NCBI GenBank assembly: GCA_963277665.1
Contig: OY728137.1
Location: forward strand, 1,172,136,670-1,172,200,669
Length of the DNA stretch: 64,000 nucleotides
Direction of reading: 5' to 3'
From: Viscum album
Lineage: Eukaryota; Streptophyta; Magnoliopsida; Santalales; Viscaceae
The notes beneath the pieces were generated by a model. That model saw only the letters and a program-made list of their open reading frames with translations, did no database searches and was not told the DNA's origin. This document shows, in pieces, positions 34,101-44,736 of the stretch. Position numbers and translations under genes: made by a program. Position 1 is the first letter of the stretch, and each line of letters begins with the position of its first letter.

Positions 34101-35849
34101 TTCATGAGCATTCTGCCAAAGGTGAGGCTTCAATAATGAAGATAGGGATGTGGAGAGATGAAAAGGGTAGGGGTTGGAGGAACCAAAGTCTTGAGGGGTC
34201 TGGGTATGGTGGTAGAGGTGGGGGTATTTCATAAGAGAAGAGGAGGGGCATTCTTGGAAAGTTATAAAATATTACGTTATTATAAAATGATTTTTAGATT
34301 TTAAAGGACCGAGAAGGATATATTTCGAGGCTAAGGTGATAAGGTTTATAAATCCACCCGTATAATTGGTTTTTGACATGTATAAGACTTATATTTCACC
34401 CTGTCATCTCATTTTATTTTAATTGTTCATTTATGAGGTAATCACTGCATCATCACGGTGTCATAAATAAAATAATTTATCTAATTTCTAAAAATTATAA
34501 AAAAATATAATGATGCAGGAATTATTTTTATCTTTCTAATGAATATTTATAGTCAAAAATATTACTTTTATAACCCCATGTAAAAATTGATTTAGTAAAA
34601 TAGTACATGTTTGTGACATTTTAATTTTAACTTTAAATAAAAAATTATTAATGTCATTTTCAAACAAAAGTGGCTCCATGGGGTCCCCAAGTTTACCCAT
34701 GGATTTTCTTCGTCGTCCATGACTCATCCAATAAGGTTAGAACATGTGTCAAGGTCATTTCATATTATTATAACATTATCTTTACCTTAAATTACACTAT
34801 GTACCTCTAATCGCGATTAATAAATCTTAAAAGTTACTATTCACCAAAAAATTATTTTAATCTCATTGAACCACATTTTACTTCCTAATGAAAACCATGT
34901 ATGTTTGATTTTTTAAAATCAAATCACTAATGTGGTAAGGTTTTATTTAAACGAAAAATCAGTTTCTTTAACTTCCACTTAGTGGTTTCACTATTCATCA
35001 AAAATTGAAGTTTTTCAGAAAAATATAAAAAATTCACCCTAAGCTATATTTGATATTTCGAATTCAAAAATGATGTCTATTTTAAAAAATTTAAAATATA
35101 TAAGTTGCATTAATTAATTTAACAATCCATTCCCACTGTCAAAACAAATAGCGTGTTTTTAAGAAACAATATCTTTTAAAAGATTGACACTAGTTTAAGT
35201 CCATTTTCAAAGTAAAATTAATTCCAATGACCACCATTGGATTAAATGGTAAATATATATTCCAAATACACTTTAATATGAATTAAAAAGATAATATATC
35301 CATATAAAAAATCAGATTAAAAGGAGGTTTTGCATTAAAATGCATCATTTTCATTAAAAATGATCTTTATCGGAAAAATAACAAAAATTTACACAAAGTA
35401 ACTTTTGATATGCAGATTCTAAAGAAGGATTTTATTTTGTCAAATACAACATATAAAATTATCAAAAGAATATTTAAAAATGTTTCTCCATCAAAAGGTG
35501 GTTAATCGACCTTTTAAAGAATATTAGAATATCTATGCTTAAAATTGGATTCATTCGCATTTTAAGACTAAAATTTATTGGATAAAAGTAAGAATATTTG
35601 AAAAACATCTATAATAATTTTATAGTTACTTCTTTTCATTCCCACCATTACAATGGATAGGCATTAACTACCATTTAAAATAATATTATTTTATTATTAG
35701 TGAGCAACATATGATTTCAAAGAAACTCGTTGTTGCGTATTGGGTATGCCATCGAGCATAGCATTCCCTTTAAATTTGTATTAACATTTTATTCACAAAT
35801 ATTGATAAACATTATATTGTAATATTATTTATTTACCTGGGATGTTACA
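31125..35849 (-). repeat. L1 LTR 1 (outermost left), 4725 bp
   Basis: Bounded on the + strand by TATAAGGACC and GATGTTACA. Its left edge abuts the GB RNase H, making this one of the two original outer LTRs. The promoter position (34225-34236) reads TTCATAAGAG where other copies have TTTTATAAGAG, so the TATA box is damaged. The palindromic motif is at 33469-33490. No credible ORF. Confidence 0.88.
34225..34236 (-). promoter_or_regulatory. L1 LTR 1 TATA region, mutated
   Basis: The - strand reads CTTATGAAAT where LTRs 2-5 have CTTATAAAAG. The surrounding CCCCTCCTCTTCT is conserved. Confidence 0.55.
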
Positions 35850-36821
35850 TCCTTCCCCCATTTTGGGAATTTCGTCCTTGCAATTTCAAAATTGGGCATG
35901 GAAACTTCATTGAAAGTCCCACATCGGAACAAGAGTTAGTAAAAATATCACTTTAAATGAAAGGGAGAGAAGTACAAAGGTCAGCCGAGTTAACCCATAC
36001 TAGCATTCAAAGTATGAAAATATGGATATGGAGGAGAAAACAAAGGGTCATGTTCTGATGGAGAGTGATAGTAAACATGTCTAGGAGAAAGTTAACCACA
36101 AAAAAAAATCAAAAACTTGTGATGGGTTAAACGGTATTCGATTCCCCAATAGGAATAGTTAACATTCAACAATTTTGTTTTAAGTTACTCTTCATTGAGG
36201 AATTTATTTTTGAGCTTAACTAAATCATAATGAAACATACATACTTATCACATAGACTTTTAACTTTTACTAGATTCCTTAATCAAACTCATATTTTCTC
36301 CAAAAGACGAGTATTTAGGAAGACTTGTTTGCATTAAGTGTATAATAATCAACTTCTTGAGAATAACCTAATCCATAAAAGAGAACTATATATTTCCCAT
36401 GTGTTTAGATCTCAACCAAAACAAAACCAAAAAGTTTAGTACGAGATCAGATAATACCCAAAAAGGATATTTTTTTACAAAAAGAAAAACTACTCCTAAT
36501 CTCCAAAATTTGTCAAACAAAACCCAATGTTCAACGAAGCCCATTCAATAAACAATTTGTCCCAAAAAAATTTCAAAGTAAACCCAACTAATATGGAAAC
36601 CCAAATTTTTTAATCATTTAATCACATAGTCTCCCAGGGTACAAATTAAAATTTATCTCCAAATAACATCAGTTGATCTTAAAGTCTAATGCTAAAAAGT
36701 AATTAACCTAATCATATATCCTCCATGATAGGATAATAATTTCCATAGATAACCCAAAATCAACTTAATAATGATTCATAAAATTATCTAACTAAAAATA
36801 ATTAGTCAAACTAACCAGGGA

Positions 36822-36896
36822 ATTCATGTAGTCCCGTGGTAGGCGATAAATACCAGTCACACTTTGGTTATGGGTTCGATTCCCATAGCTTTGTCC
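36822..36896 (+). other. tRNA-like sequence, copy 1
   Basis: A box TAGTCCCGTGG (36829-36839) and B box GGTTCGATTCC (36873-36883), start to start 44 bases, as in tRNA genes. The anticodon-arm-like ACCAG/TTGGT and a five-pair T arm around TTCGATT can fold. The acceptor ends do not pair, so it is not a working tRNA gene; a SINE or other tRNA-derived insert is likely. It is antisense to L1. Confidence 0.65.
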
Positions 36897-37095
36897 GACG
36901 CGACGGGTTGTCACACGGTCAGCATGTTTTCCTTTTTCCAAAACTATATAATTCTTAAAACATTCCCCAAAATGAGATACAATCTTCAAAAATAACTATA
37001 ACATAATATAACCTCAATTTTATTTCATGTCGTTCATATTCCATCAAAAAGTTTAGTAACCCATAATTACCTCAAAAGTAAGGATCTTATAAACC

Positions 37096-37332
37096 CTAAT
37101 GGTTACCTTTATAATTATTACCTGAACTTCCACATCGAGTTGGTTCTCTCATACATGATTCATTATAGAACTTACCAAGTTTCAACTGGTTAATCATGTA
37201 TCCTGATATTTGGTTTAGAATAACCACGAGATTTCTCATTGAATCCCCCATTTCATCCAGTCTCTTAATCAGAGAACCACCACAGTTTCCTTCAAACCCA
37301 TTGTCACTTTAGTGCCTACTAGATCTATCCAT
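37096..37332 (-). pseudogene. L1 gag-like start, copy 1
   Basis: The - strand reads MDRSSRH, a stop, then SDNGFEGNCGGSLIKRLDEM and MRNLVVILNQ. It is the counterpart of the 78-codon frame at 43296-43532. Its position, soon after the primer binding site, and its general character suggest the N-terminus of a chromovirus gag, cut off by deletion of the rest of gag and pol. Confidence 0.55.
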
Positions 37333-37562
37333 TTATTAAACAAAAAGGTCAGTGTGAGTATATCAACAAAATCATCATGTACTAAATAGGAAGATAAACA
37401 CTAAGATACAATTATCCAAGTTATCTCAAATGCATTTCAACTTTCATAAAAAACAATGTCTCTATCTAATATAATAACCATTGGGGTTATACACAACTTC
37501 TCACTTATGCTTAAACAACACTCTAACCTCTAAAGTTATCTAATCTGACCTCTGATACCAAC

Positions 37563-40500
37563 TATAAGGACACGGACTTAGAACAATACATATTCAGGAA
37601 TTGAATGAATAATTCACTTTGAGGATCTTTTCAGGTTTAGAGTTTTAGAGAATTAGGACATAACTATTACATCTCAAAGATTACAAAGACGACACATCTA
37701 CTCAATTAATATTTTTTTCACGAAATAAAGACCCTTGAACAAAAGATTCATGTCAACTTCCTTGTTTTAGACAGCATTACATTTCCTTGATCCCATCCTT
37801 GACCCAATTCCACATTATGTCCTCCGAAAAACATTTCAAAAAAACTTGGGATGAGCATAAAAATATCAGTAAGGGTTATAAGAATACGGAGAGAAAACAT
37901 TAGTCCATGTATACATAAGAATCAATGAAATCATACTTTACTCATAAAACATAAGCACTTTAACATACCTCATTAAATCATAAGATTTTGGAATAACTCA
38001 TAGAAATCATAAGACGTAAAGGTATCTTGAGGCATTCATAACATTTTTACATAGGGAGTAACCCTCATGGTTATATTTGGAATACCCATCACAGTATATT
38101 CCCTAAATCTCTTCAGATAAACCTTACCGTTTAACTCCTTCACATTACCCAATGCATTGGAGAGCTATATCGGGCTCACCCTCCCTTAGTTTATCATGGA
38201 ACCACCCGATTTCATAAACATTTCCCAAGAACCATAACATAATCATAACACTTGAAACATGCATAAAAGAAACATAAAATTTACACATTTCAATCACAAT
38301 AGATCACATCATGATATTATCATAAATAAAAACATCTAATAAAATCATTAAAACTCTATGAGATAAAAATCCTGGTATACTTCGAAAATATTAAAAGAAG
38401 ACATTTAAAAGAGATTTTATAATCAAAGTGTCCCATACCACTTTGAATCTTTTGAAAGGGTATTAAAACATTCATGTCCTTGTGAATAAATCCTTAAAAC
38501 CATTTTTAAAACATGGACATGGATGATAAATGTTTAAAATAATAAATCTTTAAAATCATTTAAAACAATGTTTTAATAAAAGATTCCTTTTCCATTTTGA
38601 ACATTTAATTTATAAGCCACATGAAATTAGACCATTTTAAAAACATTTAAATGACTTTAGTATAGACATAATATGGATATGGAAATTCAAAGGGGTTGTA
38701 TATACAATTTATAAAAGAATAAAAGTGTATATAATTAAGAAATGTCTGAATGAGAAGAAATTGAGATTTAATCCCAATCAAGGATCATTCTATTAGAGCA
38801 AGGATAAAAAAATGACATAATTATGTGTGAAAAATATAAATACACAAAATATAAGTGGATACTCAGTTTAAATCAATCAGATGTCATCCACACATATTCA
38901 TAGTACGACATAATAAAAAAGTAGAGGTTTAACCCACGTAATTGGAATTGGGTTAAGAAGTTCCCTTGCAAAAATTCGATAGCCTGACGGCGTCACATGA
39001 AATTTTAGAAAAAAATTTTATGAGAGAGATAAAGGGTATATCATCACATGGACATAAAATTTACAGCAATAAGGCTACATAAGAACATATCCCAACCTAA
39101 GAATATGTAATTAAAAAGAAAAAAGAAAAATAAGTCTTTTAAAAATAGGAGGGTGAAATGTTCCCTTACCGACATGGGTAACTTTCGAAACGTACACCCC
39201 ATGAAAGAAGGACTACAATAAATTGATTTAAATATTCATAAACGAATGTATATTAAAAAAAGATTTTAATAATGTGAAGTACATATACCACTGAAAGGAA
39301 ATTGTGGAAAGTATAACATAAATCTCACAGGAATAAAAGTGAGATGAAAACCCCTTACGAAAACTCGCCAGCCTAATGGAACCACTTAAAACATCCAAAA
39401 AAATGGATTGATGAAATAAAATAGGGTATCTCATCATATGAACATAGAATGTAAAGTAAGAGGAATACAAAAGAACATCCCCCAACATAAGAAAGAGGAG
39501 CTTAAAAGAAACGACATAAAAGAAAGTACTTAAAAAAGAGATAGGTAGGATCCCATACCTCAAGTCTGACTTGTCTTGTTCATTTCTTTATATTCATGAA
39601 TAATAAACATTGGTCAATTTATAATTTATTAATGTCCTCATTTAAGGATTATTCTTCATTTCATATCACATATTATAATGTTATAATAATTGGTTAATAA
39701 TGTGAGTTCATATCAGACGTTTTTGTCGATGTTTGGTACATGAGTCAAAAATGAACTTGTTTGAAAATGATTGTCCATGTAGTTATAATTAAATCATCTC
39801 CAGAATATTATTAATGATTTAAATATCATATATAAACATTACATATTCATTTTATACTATTCCATAACATTTGGAGATAAAAAGAAATGAAATTCACTAT
39901 TTATGGAGACGATAGGCCGTACGTACGCATGAATGCTACTTTCATTACTTTGACATATTAAAGGAATTAAAAATAATTGAGAGATATATATATATTTTAA
40001 TTACAGTATGATGTATATGTTTTATAGGTCACATAATATCATTAATTTCATTCTTTATACATTCCATGTATTTCATGAACGAGTCACATCACTTGAGGGG
40101 GCAGTAGTCCACGCTTCCTCGTATGAAATTATCGCATTTTCACAACATCCAAAGCATAATGGTTTGTTTTAAATATAAAATAAAGTAGAATTTAGAAAAA
40201 TTAAATACCATATAAATCATATATAAAATACTGTAACATCATAATAGTCACCATGAATAGTGTTAAGAGATGATTGAACAATAATCGTTTCGTGAGACAG
40301 TAATTCACCATCCACAGAAATAGTATGTTCATTAACCATTAGACAGAGTTGTGTGTAATTATAGCTCTAATTCTTCTCATAAAAACATCCTAGTATATTG
40401 AAGATACTGGAGTTGTTACAAAATAAATGAATAAAAATAGTTTAGGGGTTTGTAGAAGCAAAATAACACAAAATAACACAAGTGAAGATATTACCATTAA

Positions 40501-42291
40501 ATCGGGTAACTCCTCTTGGTTTGAACCAAAATGGTTTCTTGAAGAGCATTCTGCCAAAGGTGAGGCTTCAATGATGAATAGAGGGATATGGACAGATTAA
40601 ATGGTCAGGTTTTGGAATAGCCAAAGGCTTTAGAGGTGTGGGTAATGTGGTAGAGGTGGGGGCCTTTTATAAGAGAAGAGGAGGGGCACTCTTGGAAAGT
40701 TATAAAATATTACTTTATTATAAAATGCATTTCGGATTTTAAAGGTCACAAAAGGATATATTTAGAGGATAAGGTTATAAAGTTTCTAAATCCACCCGTA
40801 CAATATTTTTGTGACAAGTTTAAGACTTATATTTCACCCTATCTTCTCATTTTATTTAAATCGTTCAATTATGATGTAAGCACTGCATCATCACGGTGTC
40901 ATAAATAAAATAATTTATTTAATGTCTAAAAATTATAAAAAAACTATCATGAAGTAGGAAATATTTTTATATTTATAATAAATTTTTATAGTCAAAACTA
41001 TGACTTTTATAACCCCATGTAAAAAATTTATTAGTAAAACAATACATGTTTGTGACATTTTAATTTTAACATTAAATAAAAAGTTATTAATGTCATTTTC
41101 CAACCAAAGTGGCTCCATGGGGTCCCCAAGTTGGACCATGAATTTTATTGGTCTTCCATGAAACATCAAATAAGTTTAGGACATGTTTCAAGGTCATTTC
41201 ATATTATTATAACATTATCTTTACCTTTAATTACACTAATTACCTCTAATCGTGATTAATAAAACTTAAAAGTTACTATTCACCAAAAAATTATTTTAAT
41301 CTCATTGAACCACATTTTAATTCCTAATGACAACCATGTATGTAGGATTTTTGAAAATCAAATCATAGAAGTGGTAATGTTTCATTTAAACAAAAAATCA
41401 GTTTCTTTATCTACCACTTAGTGGTTTCACTATTCATCAAAAATTGAAGTTTTTCAGAAAAATACCAAAAATTCACCCTAAGCTATATTTGATATTCAGA
41501 ATTCAAAAATGATGTCTATTTTAAAAAAAATTAAATATATAAGTTGAATAAATTAATTTAATAATTCATTCCCTCTATCAAAACAAATAGTGTGCTTTTA
41601 TGAAACAATATCTATTAAATGATTGACACTAGATTAAGTCCAATTTCAAAGTGAAATTAATTCCAATGACCACCATTGGATTAAATGGAAAAAATATATA
41701 TTCTAAATACACATTAATCTCAATTAAAAAGATAATCTATCTATATAAATAAATAAAATTAAAAGGAGGTTTTGAATTAAAATGCAACATTTTTTATTAA
41801 ATGATCTTTATCAGAAAAATAACAAAACTTTACACAAAGTAAATGTTGAGGTCCAGATTGTAAAGAAGAATTTTATTTTGTCAAATACAACATATAAAAT
41901 TTTCAAAAGTATATTTAAAAAGGGTTCGCCATAAAAGGTGGTTAATCGACCTTTTTAAGAATATTAGAATATTTATTCTTAAAATTGGATTCATTCGGAT
42001 GGTAAGCCTCTAACATTTATTGGATAAAAGTAAGAATATTTGAAAAACATATATAATCATTTGGTAGTTAATTCTGTTCATTCCCGCCATTACAACGTCT
42101 AGGATTTAAATACCATTTAAAATAATATTATTTTATTTTTTCTGTGCAACGTAAGAGATCAAAGAAACTCATTGTTGCGTATTGGGTACACCATCAAGGA
42201 TAGAATTCCCTTTAAAGTAGTATTAACATTTTATTCACAAATATTGATAAAAATTAGAATGTAATATTATTTATTTACCTGGGATGTTACA
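37563..42291 (-). repeat. L1 LTR 2, 4729 bp
   Basis: Full length and collinear with the other copies. It carries TATA sequence CTTATAAAA at 40665-40673 and the palindromic motif at 39903-39930. Inner LTR, shared by internal domains 1 and 2. Confidence 0.88.
40665..40673 (-). promoter_or_regulatory. L1 LTR 2 TATA box
   Basis: CTTATAAAA on the - strand preceded by CCCCTCCTCTT, as in the G1 LTR at 5994. Confidence 0.65.
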
Positions 42292-43021
42292 TCCTTACCC
42301 CTTTTTGGGAATTGCGTCCTTGCAATTTCCAAATTGGGCTTGGAAACTTCATTGGAAGTCCCACATCGGAACAATAGTTAGTAAAACTATCACTTTAATC
42401 GAAAGGGTGAGAAGTACAAAGGTCACCTGAGTAAACCCATACTAGGATTCCAAGTATGAAAATATGGATATGGAGGAGAAAACAGAGGGTCTTTTTCTGA
42501 TGAAGAGTGATAGTAAGCATGTCTAGGAGAAAGTTAACCACAAGAAAATCACAAACTTGTTATGGGTTAAACGGTATTCAATTCCCCAGTAGGAAAAGAT
42601 AACAGAAAACATTTTTGTTTTAAGCTACTCCCCATTGAGGAATTTATTTTTATTATTAACTGAATCATAATGAAACATACTTACTTGTCACGTAGACTTT
42701 CAACTTTTACTAGATTCCTTAATCAAACACATATTTTCTCCAAAAGACGAGTATTTTGGAAGACTTGTTTTCATTAAGAGTACTATAATAAACTTCTTGA
42801 GAATCACCTAATCCATAAAAGAGAACTATATGTTTCCCATGTGTTTAGATCTCAACCAAAACCAAACCAAAAAGTTTATTATGAGATCAGATAATACAAA
42901 AAAAATTATTTTTTTTTAAAAAGAAAACTACTCATTATCTCCAAAATTTGTCAAACAAATCAACTTAATATTGATTCATAAAATCATCTAACTAAAAATA
43001 ATTAGTCAAACTAACCAGGGA

Positions 43022-43096
43022 CTTCACGTAGTCCAGTGGTAGGTGTTAAATACCAGTCACACTTTGGTTGTGGGTTCGATTCTCGCAGCTTTGTCC
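43022..43096 (+). other. tRNA-like sequence, copy 2
   Basis: A box TAGTCCAGTGG at 43029-43039 and B box GGTTCGATTCT near 43073. It differs from copy 1 by a handful of substitutions. Confidence 0.62.
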
Positions 43097-43295
43097 AACG
43101 TGATGGGTTGTCACACAGTCTACGTGTTTTCCTTTTTCCGAAGCTATATAATTCTTAAGACATTCACCAAAACGAGATAAAATCTTAAAAAATAACCATA
43201 ACATAATGTAACCTCATGTTTATCTCATGTCGTTCATATTCCATCATAACATATAGAAACACATAATTACCTCAACTGTAAGGATCTTATAAACC

Positions 43296-43532
43296 CTAAT
43301 GGTTACCTTTATAATTATTACATGAACTTCCACATCGAGTTGGTTCTCTCGTACATGATTCATTAGATAACTTACCAAGGTTCAAGTGGTTGATCATGAC
43401 TCCTGATAGTTGGTTTAAAATAACCATGAGATTTCTCATTGAATCCCCCATTTCATCCAGTCTCTTAATCAGAGAACCACCACAGTTTCCTTCAAACCCA
43501 TTGTCACATTGGTGCCTGCTAGATCCATCCAT
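43296..43532 (-). CDS. L1 gag-like short ORF, copy 2 (open)
   Basis: 78 codons from MDGSSRHQCDNGFEGNCGG through SLIKRLDEMGDSMRNLMVIL to a TAG. No domain is complete; the helix SLIKRLDEMGDSMRNL could be part of a gag N-terminus, comparable in place to the LITILGQLTQVMNNNL stretch of G1. It is one of two copies without a stop. Whether it is translated is unknown, and it may simply be retained leader sequence needed for RNA packaging. Confidence 0.4.
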   Translation of the reverse strand: MDGSSRHQCDNGFEGNCGGSLIKRLDEMGDSMRNLMVILNQLSGVMINHLNLGKLSNESCTREPTRCGSSCNNYKGNH

Positions 43533-43764
43533 TTACTAAAACAAAAAAGTTCAGTGTGAGTATATCAACAAAATAATCATGTGCTAAAGAGGAAGATAAA
43601 CACTAAGATATAATTATCCATGTTATTTCAAACTCATTCCAACTTTCATAAATAATAATGTCTCTATCAAATAAAATAACCATTGTGGTTATACACAACT
43701 TATCACTTATGCTTAAACAACACTCTAACCTCTAAAGTTATCTAAACCTACCTTTGATACCAAC

Positions 43765-43909
43765 TATAAGGACCCCGAATTAGTACAATACATATTCTTG
43801 AATTAAATGAATAATTCACATTGAGGATCTTTTCAGGTTTAGAGTTTTATAGAATTAGGACATAACTAATACATCTCAAAGATTACAAAGTAGGCACATC
43901 TACTCAGTT
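43765..43909 (-). repeat. L1 LTR remnant, 145 bp
   Basis: Begins TATAAGGACC like every LTR edge but jumps at 43907-43909 from LTR sequence (TACTCAGTTTC) into internal sequence (GGTTAATAATTTCC), with GTT shared by both sides. A whole LTR and about 0.88 kb of internal domain were lost here. Confidence 0.82.
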
Positions 43910-43996
43910 AATAATTTCCATAGACAACACAGAATAAACTTAATATTGATTCATAAAATCATATAACTAAAAATAATTAGTCAAACTAACCTGGGA

Positions 43997-44071
43997 CTTC
44001 ACGTAGTCTAGTGGGAGGTGATAAATACCAGTCACACTTTGGTTGTGGGTTCGATTCTCGCAGCTTTGTCC
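43997..44071 (+). other. tRNA-like sequence, copy 3
   Basis: A box TAGTCTAGTGG at 44004-44014, B box GGTTCGATTCT at 44048-44058. The surrounding CACGTAG...CTACGTG inverted pair is intact. Confidence 0.62.
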
Positions 44072-44267
44072 GACGCGACGGGTTGTCACACGGTCTACGT
44101 GTTTTTTTTCCGAAGCTATATAATTCTTAAAACATTCCCCAAAACGAGAAAAAATCTTCAAAAATAACCATAACATAATTTAACCTCATGTTTATCTCAT
44201 GTCGTTCATATTCCATCATAACGTATGGTAACACATAATTACCTCAAAAGTAAGGATCTTATAAACC

Positions 44268-44504
44268 CTAATGGTTACCTTTTTAATTATTACATAAACT
44301 TCCACATCGAGTTGGTTCTCTTGTACAAGATGCATTAGAGAACTTACCAAGGTTCAAGTGGTTGATTATGACTCCTCATAGTTGGTTTAAAATAACCACG
44401 AGATTTCTCATTGAATCCCCCATTTCATCCAGTCTCTTAATCAGAGAACCACCATAGTTTCCTTCAAACCCATTGTCACTTTGGTTCCTGCTAGATCCAT
44501 CTAT
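44268..44504 (-). pseudogene. L1 gag-like start, copy 2b
   Basis: Counterpart of 43296-43532. The start codon is changed to ATA (44504-44502). The frame otherwise continues with SSRNQSDNGFEGN and SLIKRLDEMGD, then meets a stop after VILNQL. Confidence 0.5.
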
Positions 44505-44736
44505 TTACTAAAACAAAAATGTTCTGTGTGAGTATATCAACCAAATCATCATGTGCTAAAGAGGAAGATAAACACTAATATATAATTATCCATGTTATCT
44601 CAAACTCATTCCAACTTTCATAAATAACAATGTCTCTATCAAATAAAATAACCATTGTGGTTATACACAACTTATCACTTATGCTTAAACAACACTCTAA
44701 CCTCTAAAGTTATCTAAACCGACCTTTGATACCAAC

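Larger units (their letters stand above)
35850..37562 (-). other. L1 internal domain 1, 1713 bp
   Basis: The polypurine tract AAAATGGGGGAAGGA (- strand) adjoins LTR 1. The primer binding site TGGTATCAGAGGTC (37560-37547) adjoins LTR 2 with two bases between. Between them are a gag-like start (37332-37096), a tRNA-like sequence on the + strand (36822-36896) and a GTCCCACATCG motif (35916-35926). There is no protease, RT or integrase. Confidence 0.85.
42292..43764 (-). other. L1 internal domain 2, 1473 bp, with ~240-bp deletion
   Basis: As internal domain 1, but sequence equivalent to about 36523-36759 is missing at 42957-42960. It retains the GTCCCACATCG motif (42358-42368), tRNA-like copy 2 and an open gag-like frame. 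Primer site at 43750-43762. Confidence 0.83.
43910..44736 (-). other. L1 internal domain 2b, truncated
   Basis: Equivalent to the primer-site-proximal half of the internal domain, with the primer binding site at 44721-44734, a gag-like start and tRNA-like copy 3. The polypurine-tract half is missing. Confidence 0.82.

Noticed and set aside
35916..35926. Functional snRNA gene
   Set aside because: No snRNA sequence follows, and a properly spaced TATA element is absent in most copies; kept only as a motif observation.
36822..36896. Functional tRNA gene
   Set aside because: The acceptor arms do not pair, the D arm is poor and base 33 of the anticodon-like loop is not T.
36792..36989. Conserved small - strand ORF containing a RVTTRRVGQS-like stretch, recurring at 43967-44176 and 57955-58167
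   Set aside because: It is the antisense of the tRNA-like sequence. The open frame differs at 50429-50665, and the similarity comes from the repeat, not from coding constraint.
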